A stretch of DNA of 27,529 nucleotides from assembly GCA_038729485.1 (NCBI GenBank), contig JAVYRX010000011.1, forward strand, positions 1-27,529, read 5' to 3'. Under the pieces are notes generated by a model. That model searched no databases and had not been told where the DNA came from. It was given only the letters and a program-made list of their open reading frames with translations. This document shows, one piece after another, positions 14,170 to 22,049 of the stretch; the stretch's first letter is position 1, and every line of letters starts with the position of its first letter. The position numbers were made by a program, and so were the translations under genes. Origin of the DNA: GCA-001856825 sp038729485. Its GTDB lineage: Archaea > Thermoplasmatota > Thermoplasmata > Thermoplasmatales > GCA-001856825.

Positions 14170-15408
14170 TTGATAAGCACAAATGAGCTCCTTCTTATCT
14201 TAGCTGCTATAATGCTGTTAGGATTCATTGGGGAGATTGGTTTCAGAAAGAAGAGAATACCAGACATGTTGCTTTTACTGCTAATAGGTATTCTGATACA
14301 CTACGCTGGAATAATACCCATCTCCTTTATGACTACATTGAGAAACCTGCTTTCATTCGTCGGAACAATCGCATTGACTCTTATAGTTTTTGGAGGCGTC
14401 CTAAAGCTGAATATCGAGAAATTTGGCGGAGCTATCCCCAGGGGGATATTTATTGCATCGATGGACATAGTATTCGTTATGGCCATAGGTACAGCATTCT
14501 TCTACTACGTCATGAACGTTCCCCTTATGGTCTCGCTCTTCCTTTCTGCGATGCTCAGCGAAACGTCCGCAACGTTTATCATACCTTTGATGTCAAGGGT
14601 TCGCGCAGATGAAAAACTAAAGCGCACCATTGAGGTAGAGACTATATTTAATTCTGTTTTAAACATTATAATAACTCTCCTGGTGCTGAACATCCTGAAC
14701 CAGCAGGAAAGTTTCCTGTCCCTCACTGGCTATCTTTTCTCGAGCATATCTGAAGCAATTATTCTCGGAGGCGTTGTAGGAATAGTTTGGCTAATCGTCC
14801 TCAAACAGGCTTCCACCCCTCACTACTATGTTGCAACTATAGCTGTGCTTCTAGGGTTATGGGGCGTATCGAACTATCTAAACGCATCTGCAATCCTTTC
14901 GATCTTTATATTTTCAGTAATAATAGCTAACTCCATACCTTTGTCGAAGGTATTGAAAATTTCTGGAGAGGTGAATACAGAACAGCTTGAGGCGTTTAAT
15001 CAGGAAATAACGTTCATCGTTCTGACTTTTTTCTACGTTTACATAGGCATACTCGTCAACATTCTAGACTTCAAGGCCATGATAATTGCATTCGTGATTA
15101 CCCTTGTCCTTATTGGCTCCAGGTTCGCTGAGATATACAGCATCAACGCTGCAACTAAGTGGTTTGGACCAGATGCATCCCTTGTTTCGTCTTTTGTTCA
15201 CAGGGGGTCGACAGTCATAGTACTAATAGGAATCGTTTTATCGGAGGATCCAGCTCTGTTCAATTCGTATGGTAATACAGTATTCTACGTCGTCATTTTC
15301 ACGATACTCTTCGGCTCCGTATTCTATTCATTCATTGCCAGAAGGTATTCTACCAGCAACATCCCGGAACCCCCCAAGGTCGAGAACGCTGAGCCGGCTG
15401 CTAAATGA
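14170..15408 (+). CDS. CPA-type cation:proton antiporter homologue lacking the acidic motif residues
   Basis: A 412-residue membrane protein with 12-13 hydrophobic segments and the monovalent cation:proton antiporter layout. It opens with RIPDMLLLLLIGILI (residues 29-43), as in NhaP/CPA families. A later conserved segment FVHRGSTVIVLIGIVLSED has the family's RG pair. The unwound-helix motif, usually SATDPVAV, reads SETSATFI. The ion-site motif, usually GES(L)LND, reads VETIFNSVLN, with Ser for the Asp. Ordinary Na+/H+ exchange may therefore be altered. The TTG start at 14170 fits a TATA-like TTATAATAT at 14142-14150. An ATG at 14212 would remove part of helix 1. The 3' end lies one base from a convergent permease gene. 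Confidence 0.8.
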   Translation: MISTNELLLILAAIMLLGFIGEIGFRKKRIPDMLLLLLIGILIHYAGIIPISFMTTLRNLLSFVGTIALTLIVFGGVLKLNIEKFGGAIPRGIFIASMDIVFVMAIGTAFFYYVMNVPLMVSLFLSAMLSETSATFIIPLMSRVRADEKLKRTIEVETIFNSVLNIIITLLVLNILNQQESFLSLTGYLFSSISEAIILGGVVGIVWLIVLKQASTPHYYVATIAVLLGLWGVSNYLNASAILSIFIFSVIIANSIPLSKVLKISGEVNTEQLEAFNQEITFIVLTFFYVYIGILVNILDFKAMIIAFVITLVLIGSRFAEIYSINAATKWFGPDASLVSSFVHRGSTVIVLIGIVLSEDPALFNSYGNTVFYVVIFTILFGSVFYSFIARRYSTSNIPEPPKVENAEPAAK

Positions 15409-15409
15409 C

Positions 15410-16507
15410 CTATTTTTGTTTCCAACTGAAGAGTGCAACCGAAACCGCGAATAGGATTAAAGACCCTATTAATAGGAATAGTATTTCCATAAGGGAAGAC
15501 TGAACTTGGCCGTAATCAAGAACGTAGATCAGAGAATTTATGAAATACGTCAGCGGCAGGAATTTTGAAATTGTGGTTAGATAATTCGGGGCAAAGGTCA
15601 GAGGGAAAAACACACCGGAAAGAAACATCATTGGAAACATTATAAGGTTCCCCACAACGGAGACGGTTTCCTCATTATCAGAAACCAAACCCGCCAATAT
15701 GCCAAGACTGGTGAAGAAAATCAGGCCACCGAATAAGACAAGTGCAGTCACCAGCACAGTATCCAGTGTGATTACCAGAGAAGCATTAAAAACGTATATT
15801 CCGATAGCAACTAGTATCACGTCTGATACTATTAGAAGGAGAAATGAGAAAAGCATGTTTGACGTTATCCACTCAGACTTAGTCAGTCCGCTGAATGAAA
15901 GCTGCCTGAATATCCTTTCCTTTCTGTAATTTGGAACTGTATAAACCATGTTGAACATTGTGCTCAGGACTGTGAAACCTATGAGCCCTGGAACGTAGTA
16001 GTCTATAGCCTTACCTGAGTTGCCTATGGCCAATTTTGACGCAAGAACTACGTGCTCTGTGGAATTATCTATTCTGAAATTTATCTGCGTAAGCACGCCT
16101 GACAGGGTTTGATAAATTTCTCCTGCCGTAGTCGGGTCCGCGTGCCCTTCCAGTATTATCACAGACTTCCCGTCCAAGAAATCTGAAGTGAAGTTCCCCG
16201 GTATTAGCAGTACCGTGGAGGCAGGGTTGCTTTGAATGTATTCGCTAGTATTTCTAGTCTCGTTCATGATGTGAACCTTAAACAGTCCGGATTCGTTTAT
16301 GGCATTGACTATCTCCCACGATATCGGTGATGGACTCTCATTTTGAATTTGAAGTGTGGTAGGCGTGTATGTGCTTCCAGAAAATATTGCGCCAAAGAGG
16401 AGTATGAGTATTACTGGAAAGGCTATCTGAAAGAATAGGGCAGATCTTGATCTCAGGTATGACTTTGCGTGTAGAGTGAAATATGCGCCAACCCTCTTAA
16501 GCTTCAT
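15410..16507 (-). CDS. ABC-2 type transporter permease, second exporter
   Basis: A 365-residue permease with the long ABC-2 layout: a first membrane helix (ALFFQIAFPVILILLFGAIF), a large outside domain of about 150 residues with several sequons, then five or six helices, including a GVFFPLTFAP reentrant region near the end. It pairs with the ATPase encoded just upstream. I chose the ATG at 16507, preceded by GGGGAGAG; a GTG at 16516 is possible and would give 368 residues. The gene overlaps the ATPase gene by 11 bases (20 from the GTG). Its N-terminal MKLKRVG resembles the other permease here. Substrate unknown. Confidence 0.85.
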   Translation of the reverse strand: MKLKRVGAYFTLHAKSYLRSRSALFFQIAFPVILILLFGAIFSGSTYTPTTLQIQNESPSPISWEIVNAINESGLFKVHIMNETRNTSEYIQSNPASTVLLIPGNFTSDFLDGKSVIILEGHADPTTAGEIYQTLSGVLTQINFRIDNSTEHVVLASKLAIGNSGKAIDYYVPGLIGFTVLSTMFNMVYTVPNYRKERIFRQLSFSGLTKSEWITSNMLFSFLLLIVSDVILVAIGIYVFNASLVITLDTVLVTALVLFGGLIFFTSLGILAGLVSDNEETVSVVGNLIMFPMMFLSGVFFPLTFAPNYLTTISKFLPLTYFINSLIYVLDYGQVQSSLMEILFLLIGSLILFAVSVALFSWKQK

Positions 16508-17408
16508 CTTCGTCACTCTCCCCGACGATCCTTATGAAGACGTCTTCAAGGCTATCCCGATGGAGAGTGAAGTCCTCAAACCTGGCCTTTTTCTCGTAAA
16601 GGGTATTTATTATCATGGTCGCTTCCTTTATGCTGTCAAGAACAACGCTTACATAGGGGCCCTCCCTCTTGCAGTCGTATCCGGATTGCTTTATGATGCT
16701 ATCGATCCCCTCCCCTCCTCTTATAACTAGTCTGTCCTTTTCATGATGCCTCTCAACTATTTCCATCGGAGAACCTATGTCAAGAATCTTACCGCCGTTC
16801 ATTATTGCCACCCTGTCAGCCAGGAGTTCAGCCTCCTCCAAATAATGCGTGGTAAGGAGTATGCTCTTCCCCCTTCCCTTTAGCGTTCTAATCACATTCC
16901 ATATGTTTCTCCTTGCCTGAGGATCTAGGCCTGCCGTTGGCTCGTCAAGGAACAGGATTTCAGGATCGTTTACGAGTGAAATAGCCAAACCTAATTTCTG
17001 CTTCTGCCCTCCAGACAATTTCTGAAAAGGGGTGTTGTGTTTTTCCCCTAGCTCCACAACTTTCAATATCTCCTTTACGTCTGCGGATGAACCTAGCGTT
17101 TTTTTGTAAAATGAAAGGGCTTCCGCAGGGGTACTGTTGTATATGAAAGAGAAATCTTGTGGCAGGATTCCGAGCCTTGATATGAGCCCACTGCTTTTCT
17201 CAGGGTCCTCACCTAAAACGCTTACTAGTCCCGACGTTCTCTTCCTGACGCCCTCCAATATTTCTACGGTGGTTGTCTTTCCTGCTCCGTTTGGACCCAA
17301 TAAACTGAAGACTTCTCCTTTACTTATGTTAAAACTAACCCCGTCCACTGCTCTAAATGAACCGTAATCTTTCACTAGTTCAGATACCTCAATCACCGTA
17401 TTTTCCAT
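16497..17408 (-). CDS. ABC transporter ATP-binding protein, second exporter
   Basis: A 303-residue DrrA/CcmA-like ATPase. Walker A is GPNGAGKTTTVE (about residues 38-49), Q-loop ILPQDFSF, signature LSGGQKQKLGLA, Walker B ILFLDEPTAGLDP and switch His TTHYLEEAELLADR. The C-terminal 80 residues include a typical regulatory domain ending SLEDVFIRIVG. A TATA-like box TTTATTATAT at 17431-17440 lies 23-32 bases before the ATG. The overlap with the permease gene indicates coupled translation. The upstream neighbour on the same strand is the HDO-like gene, with a 41-base gap holding this promoter. Confidence 0.93.
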   Translation of the reverse strand: MENTVIEVSELVKDYGSFRAVDGVSFNISKGEVFSLLGPNGAGKTTTVEILEGVRKRTSGLVSVLGEDPEKSSGLISRLGILPQDFSFIYNSTPAEALSFYKKTLGSSADVKEILKVVELGEKHNTPFQKLSGGQKQKLGLAISLVNDPEILFLDEPTAGLDPQARRNIWNVIRTLKGRGKSILLTTHYLEEAELLADRVAIMNGGKILDIGSPMEIVERHHEKDRLVIRGGEGIDSIIKQSGYDCKREGPYVSVVLDSIKEATMIINTLYEKKARFEDFTLHRDSLEDVFIRIVGESDEDEA

Positions 17409-17430
17409 TGGAACGTAAAGTAAAAAAACT

Positions 17431-17440
17431 ATATAATAAA
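17431..17440 (-). promoter_or_regulatory. TATA-like box for the second ABC exporter
   Basis: The minus strand reads TTTATTATAT, 23-32 bases before the ATG at 17408. Confidence 0.5.
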
Positions 17441-17449
17441 TCCTTTTAA

Positions 17450-18145
17450 CTACTTCCTCATGGAGAGACCTTCCCAGAAGATCCTCTCCGAATCCAGCAT
17501 ACCTTTTGCCCCCTCCATAAACTTACCCCTGGCAACGGGGTCATTTATGTGAACACCAAGAACATTTGCCATTTCCTCTTCGTGGTGTTCCTCCAATTGC
17601 CTGTGGAAAATGAAATATTCCATGTCCATATTTCTTAAATCCTGGAACTTATCCTTAGCTTTTTCAAGACCGGGAATCAATTTGTCCCACATGGGTATTG
17701 CCATGTTCTCAAGACCGTATTCAGCACCCAAGGCTGTAAAATGATCGCTCGAAAAATATTCCCTCATCTTGTCAAGCCACTGCTTTGTTGTGGGCAGCTG
17801 ATTCCTGAATATCAGATCCTCTGGGCTTATTCCTATACTCCTGAGATACTTTCTGTAGAGAAGCTCGTGCCTTTTGCGTGGATCGTTGTCCCCAAGTTCA
17901 GAAACTAAAATTCTAGTGAGGGATTCGGCATCAGACTCATTTGGAGTGTTGACTAGGAGAATGGAGAGAATAGATACCCACTCTCTTGTAAAGTGGTAGA
18001 ATTCCACAGAAAAATTTACAAACTCCTCGTGAGTTATGTCGCCCCTAGAAAATCTGTTTATGAAACTGTTATCTGTTGCCGGGTGGCCCTTAACCATTGC
18101 ATAAATTTCCTTGTAAAAGGAACTTTCGGTCTCATTAAGTGCCAT
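17450..18145 (-). CDS. Heme-oxygenase-like iron-containing redox protein (PqqC/TenA/CADD-like)
   Basis: A 231-residue all-helical protein of the heme-oxygenase-like superfamily. Candidate iron ligands recur at the helix positions of HDO-type diiron proteins: Glu48 and His51 in VEFYHFTREW, Glu83 and His93 in SELGDNDPRKRHELL, Glu142/Glu146 in AEYGLENMAI, and His181 with Glu185-His188 in FHRQLEEHHEEE. Known relatives include PqqC, the folate-pathway CADD protein and several oxidases, so the reaction cannot be fixed. It has its own TATA-like box at 18161-18174 and sits between the bc-complex operon and the second ABC exporter. Of the named alternatives, CADD-like is the closest in feel, but I hold that loosely. 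Confidence 0.75.
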   Translation of the reverse strand: MALNETESSFYKEIYAMVKGHPATDNSFINRFSRGDITHEEFVNFSVEFYHFTREWVSILSILLVNTPNESDAESLTRILVSELGDNDPRKRHELLYRKYLRSIGISPEDLIFRNQLPTTKQWLDKMREYFSSDHFTALGAEYGLENMAIPMWDKLIPGLEKAKDKFQDLRNMDMEYFIFHRQLEEHHEEEMANVLGVHINDPVARGKFMEGAKGMLDSERIFWEGLSMRK

Positions 18146-18160
18146 AAAAAAGCTATAGAG

Positions 18161-18174
18161 AAATTAAATTTAAA
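18161..18174 (-). promoter_or_regulatory. TATA-like box for the HDO-like gene
   Basis: The minus strand reads TTTAAATTTAATTT, 16-29 bases before the ATG at 18145, between the SDR stop and this gene. Confidence 0.5.
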
Positions 18175-18189
18175 TCTTTCCCGTAATGA

Positions 18190-18903
18190 TCACAATCCGA
18201 GGCCACCATCTACATAGATTGCCTGCCCATTAATCCCAAAGGATAAACTGCTCAGCAGGAACAGCGCAACATATGCAACTTCGAGAGTGCTGACGGAGCT
18301 CTTTCCTGCAACCTGTGAAAATGAAAAGGGTTTTATTTCCTCAATCTGCTTAGAGGAATCGACGCTCCCCGGCATAAGAGCATTCACGCGAACGTTCTTA
18401 GGTTTCAGGAGAGATGCCATCTTCCTCGTAAGTTCCTCTACTGCCCTCTTCGTAACGGCATATTCTAACGAGCTGTGCTTATATATAGCCGGGGATGCAC
18501 CCACATTTACTATAGAACCTCCATCTTTGAATAAATGGAGAAACTCGCTAACAGTGTTCATTGAAGCAACTACGTTTCCCTGAAAGAATTCAATTGCCTT
18601 CTTTCCATCGATTTCTTCGCTTCGCGGAGAAAAAATTCCATGATTGTTATAGAGAAAATCCAATTTACCGTATTTTTGTTCCACTATCTTCGCAATCTGC
18701 CCGAGGGATGATTGATCTGTTGAGTCCCCCTTGCTTATTATTAAGTTTTCATGGGAAATTGCAGGCTTGTTTCCAGATCTCGAGAAAGCAATAATCCTGG
18801 CCCCGTTTTCTAATAGCAGTTTCACGACGGCCATTCCCTGACCGTTCCCGGCACCGGATACTACCCCGATTTTCCCTTCAAGTGCTTCTCTAAAATAATC
18901 CAT
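18190..18903 (-). CDS. Short-chain dehydrogenase/reductase (SDR family)
   Basis: A 237-residue classical SDR. The nucleotide loop is SGAGNGQGM (residues 16-24), the NNHG motif follows beta 4, the active-site pair is Tyr/Lys in LEYAVTKRAVEELTRK, and the last strand ends GINGQAIYVDGG. The catalytic serine in VGASPAIYKHSSLEY is 11 residues before the Tyr rather than 13, or another Ser serves. The substrate is unknown. The ATG follows GAGGTGATC with 7 bases between. The gene begins 34 bases after cytochrome b on the same strand with no separate TATA-like box, so it is probably the third gene of the Rieske-cytochrome b operon. Confidence 0.88.
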   Translation of the reverse strand: MDYFREALEGKIGVVSGAGNGQGMAVVKLLLENGARIIAFSRSGNKPAISHENLIISKGDSTDQSSLGQIAKIVEQKYGKLDFLYNNHGIFSPRSEEIDGKKAIEFFQGNVVASMNTVSEFLHLFKDGGSIVNVGASPAIYKHSSLEYAVTKRAVEELTRKMASLLKPKNVRVNALMPGSVDSSKQIEEIKPFSFSQVAGKSSVSTLEVAYVALFLLSSLSFGINGQAIYVDGGLGL

Positions 18904-18937
18904 TATGCATGATCACCTCACTGTGAAAAATATTTGT

Positions 18938-20590
18938 TTATTCTCCATATACCAGTCTTCTGTAAATTGCCATGGTTATTCCTGAGAATATGAAAACCGT
19001 CCCCAAGATCATACCCACCAGCATCGCCTGGCTTATCGGGTTCAGCCTGATAGTGAGGGCAAGAAGCACCCAACAAAGAAGCGTTATTATTCCCATCGCC
19101 GCGTATGCGCCTACGGGACTGCCCCCTATCTTCTTATCTGGAAGATCATTGGAAGTTCTTGCCGTTCCGATTGCGAGGAAGGCCACTGAGAAAAGTGATA
19201 GAGAAAACTTTCCGAAAACCAGTGGTGTAAAATGGGAGACAAGGGAGGAAAACGTATAACCGGCAAGAATTATAGCTGCAATCAGACCTGCTATAAATAT
19301 GAAAAACGAGGAGGTTATAGTTCTAGCGCCGGGTCTCAGCTTACCAGATTTCCACAGGCGCGAAATTCCAATAATGCTTCCAAACGTTATTACAGCGGGG
19401 GGAAGCATGACAAGAATTACCTGGGATGTCGGTATCGCGATGCCGGGCGTAAAAGCACCCCAGAGGCTAAATACAACAAGATACACGATGCTCAAGATTC
19501 CGATTGACGTGGTTAGGGGCCTGTCCAGAGGATGAAGAGATTTCCCCCTGTCGAGGAAAGGCACAATGAGAAAGTATATCAGCGGTATCAGCGCGAATAC
19601 GATCATTGCCTCAAGTGGACCAAAGGCGTTGGAAAACATTTTGAAATCAACCGCCTTGTAAGCAAATAAGAGGAACCAGGGCGGATAGGGCGGTATGAGA
19701 GCTGCCAAGGGGCTAGTGGGCGCCGGGCCGGGGAATGGGGAGATAAGTATCGGAACGGAAGGGAAAAGACCTACGAAGCTCGGAATCAGAATTATAAATC
19801 CTATCGTGAATAGACCAAGCTCCAGGATGTAAAGGAGATTTGATGGATACCAGGGCTTCATGTCCTCAGTTTCTGGCGTGACAGCTGGAACCTTGTAATG
19901 GCTTACCTTCGATGAGGGGAGCATCGTATTGGCTTCAGCAAGATAGAAATGATAACCGAAAAGCAGGGCTATCAGGGCGGCAAATATGATATGAAAACCA
20001 AGGAATTTGGAGAATAGGCTTGTCGCAGTTCCGTTCCCGAAACCGACGCTTACAAGCCAGTTTCCAATGAAGGGAACGAGACCAGCAATGCCCCTTCCCA
20101 CGTCCTGTGCATCATAAGAAAGAACGTCACCAGTAAGGGAGTATCCGAAATAACCTACTCCGAGAGTAAGTGCAAGCAAAACAACGCCGATGATCCACTG
20201 GAGCTCCCTGGGTTTCTTGTAGGCCCCGGCAAAATAGTTTCTGAAAAGGTGGACGTAGACGAGAATGATCATTGCGTAAGCGCCATATAGGTGTGTAGCA
20301 AGCAGTAGCTTGCCGTAAGGAACAGAGGTTAGGATGTATTGGGTGGCTGTATATGGGTCTGCAGGATTGTAATACAGAAGAAGAATCAAGCCCGTAATTA
20401 CCTCGTACGTGAACGCGACAGTTATCAGGGCGCCAGTCCAGTACCACTTTCCCCCCCACTTTCTCATATAGTCTGGCGTCTTTCTCATAGGTATGTTCGC
20501 TAATCCCGCCCTTGAAAGGAGCCATTCGCTAGGTTTCTCCATGTTCTTTCTTGAATTTCTAATTTTTTCCAAAATAGACGTCATTTTCAT
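18938..20590 (-). CDS. Cytochrome b of a bc-type complex
   Basis: A 550-residue membrane cytochrome b, with about 11-12 helices. Heme ligands are His100 and His114 (ATHLYGAYAMIILVYVHLF) and His200 and His214 (GFHIIFAALIALLFGYHFY). Both pairs have 13 residues between them, the bc1-like spacing; b6f has 14 in the second. The Qo-site motif normally PEWY reads PPWF (residues 303-306, PYPPWFLLFAYK). It is longer than mitochondrial cytochrome b (about 380), with added C-terminal helices. It oxidises quinol with the Rieske protein encoded three bases upstream. TGAGGT precedes the ATG. No cytochrome c1 or f gene is in the window. Confidence 0.95.
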   Translation of the reverse strand: MKMTSILEKIRNSRKNMEKPSEWLLSRAGLANIPMRKTPDYMRKWGGKWYWTGALITVAFTYEVITGLILLLYYNPADPYTATQYILTSVPYGKLLLATHLYGAYAMIILVYVHLFRNYFAGAYKKPRELQWIIGVVLLALTLGVGYFGYSLTGDVLSYDAQDVGRGIAGLVPFIGNWLVSVGFGNGTATSLFSKFLGFHIIFAALIALLFGYHFYLAEANTMLPSSKVSHYKVPAVTPETEDMKPWYPSNLLYILELGLFTIGFIILIPSFVGLFPSVPILISPFPGPAPTSPLAALIPPYPPWFLLFAYKAVDFKMFSNAFGPLEAMIVFALIPLIYFLIVPFLDRGKSLHPLDRPLTTSIGILSIVYLVVFSLWGAFTPGIAIPTSQVILVMLPPAVITFGSIIGISRLWKSGKLRPGARTITSSFFIFIAGLIAAIILAGYTFSSLVSHFTPLVFGKFSLSLFSVAFLAIGTARTSNDLPDKKIGGSPVGAYAAMGIITLLCWVLLALTIRLNPISQAMLVGMILGTVFIFSGITMAIYRRLVYGE

Positions 20591-20593
20591 ACC

Positions 20594-21319
20594 TCACGCA
20601 GTGAATGGATTTCCCATATTGGCAAGCTGAGTGGTGTTCCCCGATATTGGAGACTCTCCTGTAAGATCGGAAGGTCTCCCGTAAATCGTTGGACCTACCA
20701 TATTGGAGACGTATAGCTCATCCGTGGTGGAATCCCAAACTAGCTTAACCATTGGGAGAGGATGCGTTGTCGGACCAGTCAGGACTGCCGCACCCTTGCT
20801 CGGATCGTAAGTGCTGCCATGGCAAAGACAGTGTATTACTCCCGTATATGACTGACCTTTGAGCGTTATAGATTCAACGCCGGCGGGGTAAAACCTTAGC
20901 TCCGGAAATATGCAGCCTAGGTGCTGGCATATTCCGCTGTAAGCCACTATCGATCCGTTTTTCCCCACGCCCGCGTAGGATGTGTAAGTCTGTCCCGTCG
21001 CGGGAATAGTAACCTGCACAGAGGGCACTTGAATGGGATTCCCGCTGGAATCGCCAAGGTTAATAAGAAAATTAGGCGTATCTTGTAGAGGATAATTGAA
21101 CTGAAGTGCAGATGGATTGTTGACTGACAACGACGAAGCCTTGATGGGATTTCCCGATGAATCCACAATCTGCAACGTAGGGAAGCTGGATATGCCAAGG
21201 GGAGGAGGCGAAAGGGCCTTTACGACGACTCCGAGGGAAAGACCTGCGCCTGCGACCACAGATGCAGTCACCAGAACCTTTAAAAAATTCCTTTTGCTCT
21301 CATCAACCTCGCCATTCAT
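20594..21319 (-). CDS. Rieske iron-sulfur protein
   Basis: A 241-residue Rieske protein of the quinol oxidase complex. Cluster ligands are Cys131 and His133 in CQHLGC and Cys164 and His167 in CLCHGS, with Cys136 and Cys166 as the disulfide pair. An N-terminal SKRNFLK motif followed by a hydrophobic helix (residues 9-36) looks like a Tat-type anchor with KR instead of RR, so the domain faces outside. It carries electrons from quinol to a downstream acceptor. A TATA-like box (21341-21350) precedes it. It is the first gene of the operon with cytochrome b and the SDR. Confidence 0.95.
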   Translation of the reverse strand: MNGEVDESKRNFLKVLVTASVVAGAGLSLGVVVKALSPPPLGISSFPTLQIVDSSGNPIKASSLSVNNPSALQFNYPLQDTPNFLINLGDSSGNPIQVPSVQVTIPATGQTYTSYAGVGKNGSIVAYSGICQHLGCIFPELRFYPAGVESITLKGQSYTGVIHCLCHGSTYDPSKGAAVLTGPTTHPLPMVKLVWDSTTDELYVSNMVGPTIYGRPSDLTGESPISGNTTQLANMGNPFTA

Positions 21320-21340
21320 TGGGGCAAATAATCAAAGATA

Positions 21341-21370
21341 CTATTTTAAGTTTTTTAGTAAACCTATAAT
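21341..21370. promoter_or_regulatory. Divergent promoters for Rieske operon and CPBP-like gene
   Basis: The minus strand reads CTTAAAATAG at 21341-21350, 22-31 bases before the Rieske ATG. The plus strand reads CTATAAT at 21364-21370, 19-25 bases before the GTG at 21389. Both starts would be leaderless or nearly so. Confidence 0.45.
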
Positions 21371-21388
21371 CTTTAACTTCAATTAACC

Positions 21389-22006
21389 GTGGTGAAGATA
21401 AAGCAGGTATCACTGATCACATCATTCTCGGCATTTTTCATTTCGGAGTATCTTTTCATAACTCTTAACCTCTCCGCACTTTATTATGTGGGCGTAACAG
21501 CGGGTCTTTTGTCTGTGCCGGTCGCTGCGATCTTTATGAAAAAAGAGATGAAGGAAGATTCGAAGCTTTTCATTCCAACGTTTGCTATTCTTCTAGTTGT
21601 TCTGTTCTCCTTGACAGTTTTCTTCTACATTTCAGACAGAAGCTGGGCTGTTACTCTCCCTGAACTTCTCATAACGCCTGTTTTCCTTGAAGAATTCAAC
21701 TTCAGATATGTCATTCAGAGACTCCTTCTAAGGAGACTCAAGATGCACTCTTCCCTATTGATTCAGGCAGTAATTTACGTAACGTACTATTCTAGGTACG
21801 TGACTGCTGATCACGGAGCAGGATTTCCTTTCCCGTACAATATGCTCATGCTTACGTCCGTGTTCGGCATGGCTCTAGTTTATGGCTTAATTGCAATGAA
21901 GACAAGGTGTTTTCTAGCCTCAACGATTCTGCACTTCATAATCTGGGGGCTGTTTCCCATACTTGCTCTCTTTCCTGCGCTCGCCTCTTCTCTAGTGCCC
22001 ACTTGA
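21389..22006 (+). CDS. CPBP-like intramembrane protein (Rce1/Abi family)
   Basis: A 205-residue protein with about six hydrophobic segments. It carries the first CPBP motif EExxxR as Glu101, Glu102 and Arg106 in LEEFNFRYVIQRLL. A terminal His182 in STILHFIIW matches the last motif, although the usual Asn four residues later is Trp186. The middle FxxxH motif is not obvious (IQAVIYVTYYSRY region). The protease site may therefore be incomplete. Family members cleave prenylated proteins, process bacteriocins or act in membrane sorting. The start is GTG at 21389, set by the TATA-like box, with a second GTG directly after. It lies 43 bases before the membrane ferredoxin gene and may be co-expressed. 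Confidence 0.72.
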   Translation: MVKIKQVSLITSFSAFFISEYLFITLNLSALYYVGVTAGLLSVPVAAIFMKKEMKEDSKLFIPTFAILLVVLFSLTVFFYISDRSWAVTLPELLITPVFLEEFNFRYVIQRLLLRRLKMHSSLLIQAVIYVTYYSRYVTADHGAGFPFPYNMLMLTSVFGMALVYGLIAMKTRCFLASTILHFIIWGLFPILALFPALASSLVPT

Positions 22007-22049
22007 AACTACGTTAAATGTAAGTATTATAGTAACATTAAAGTGCAGG

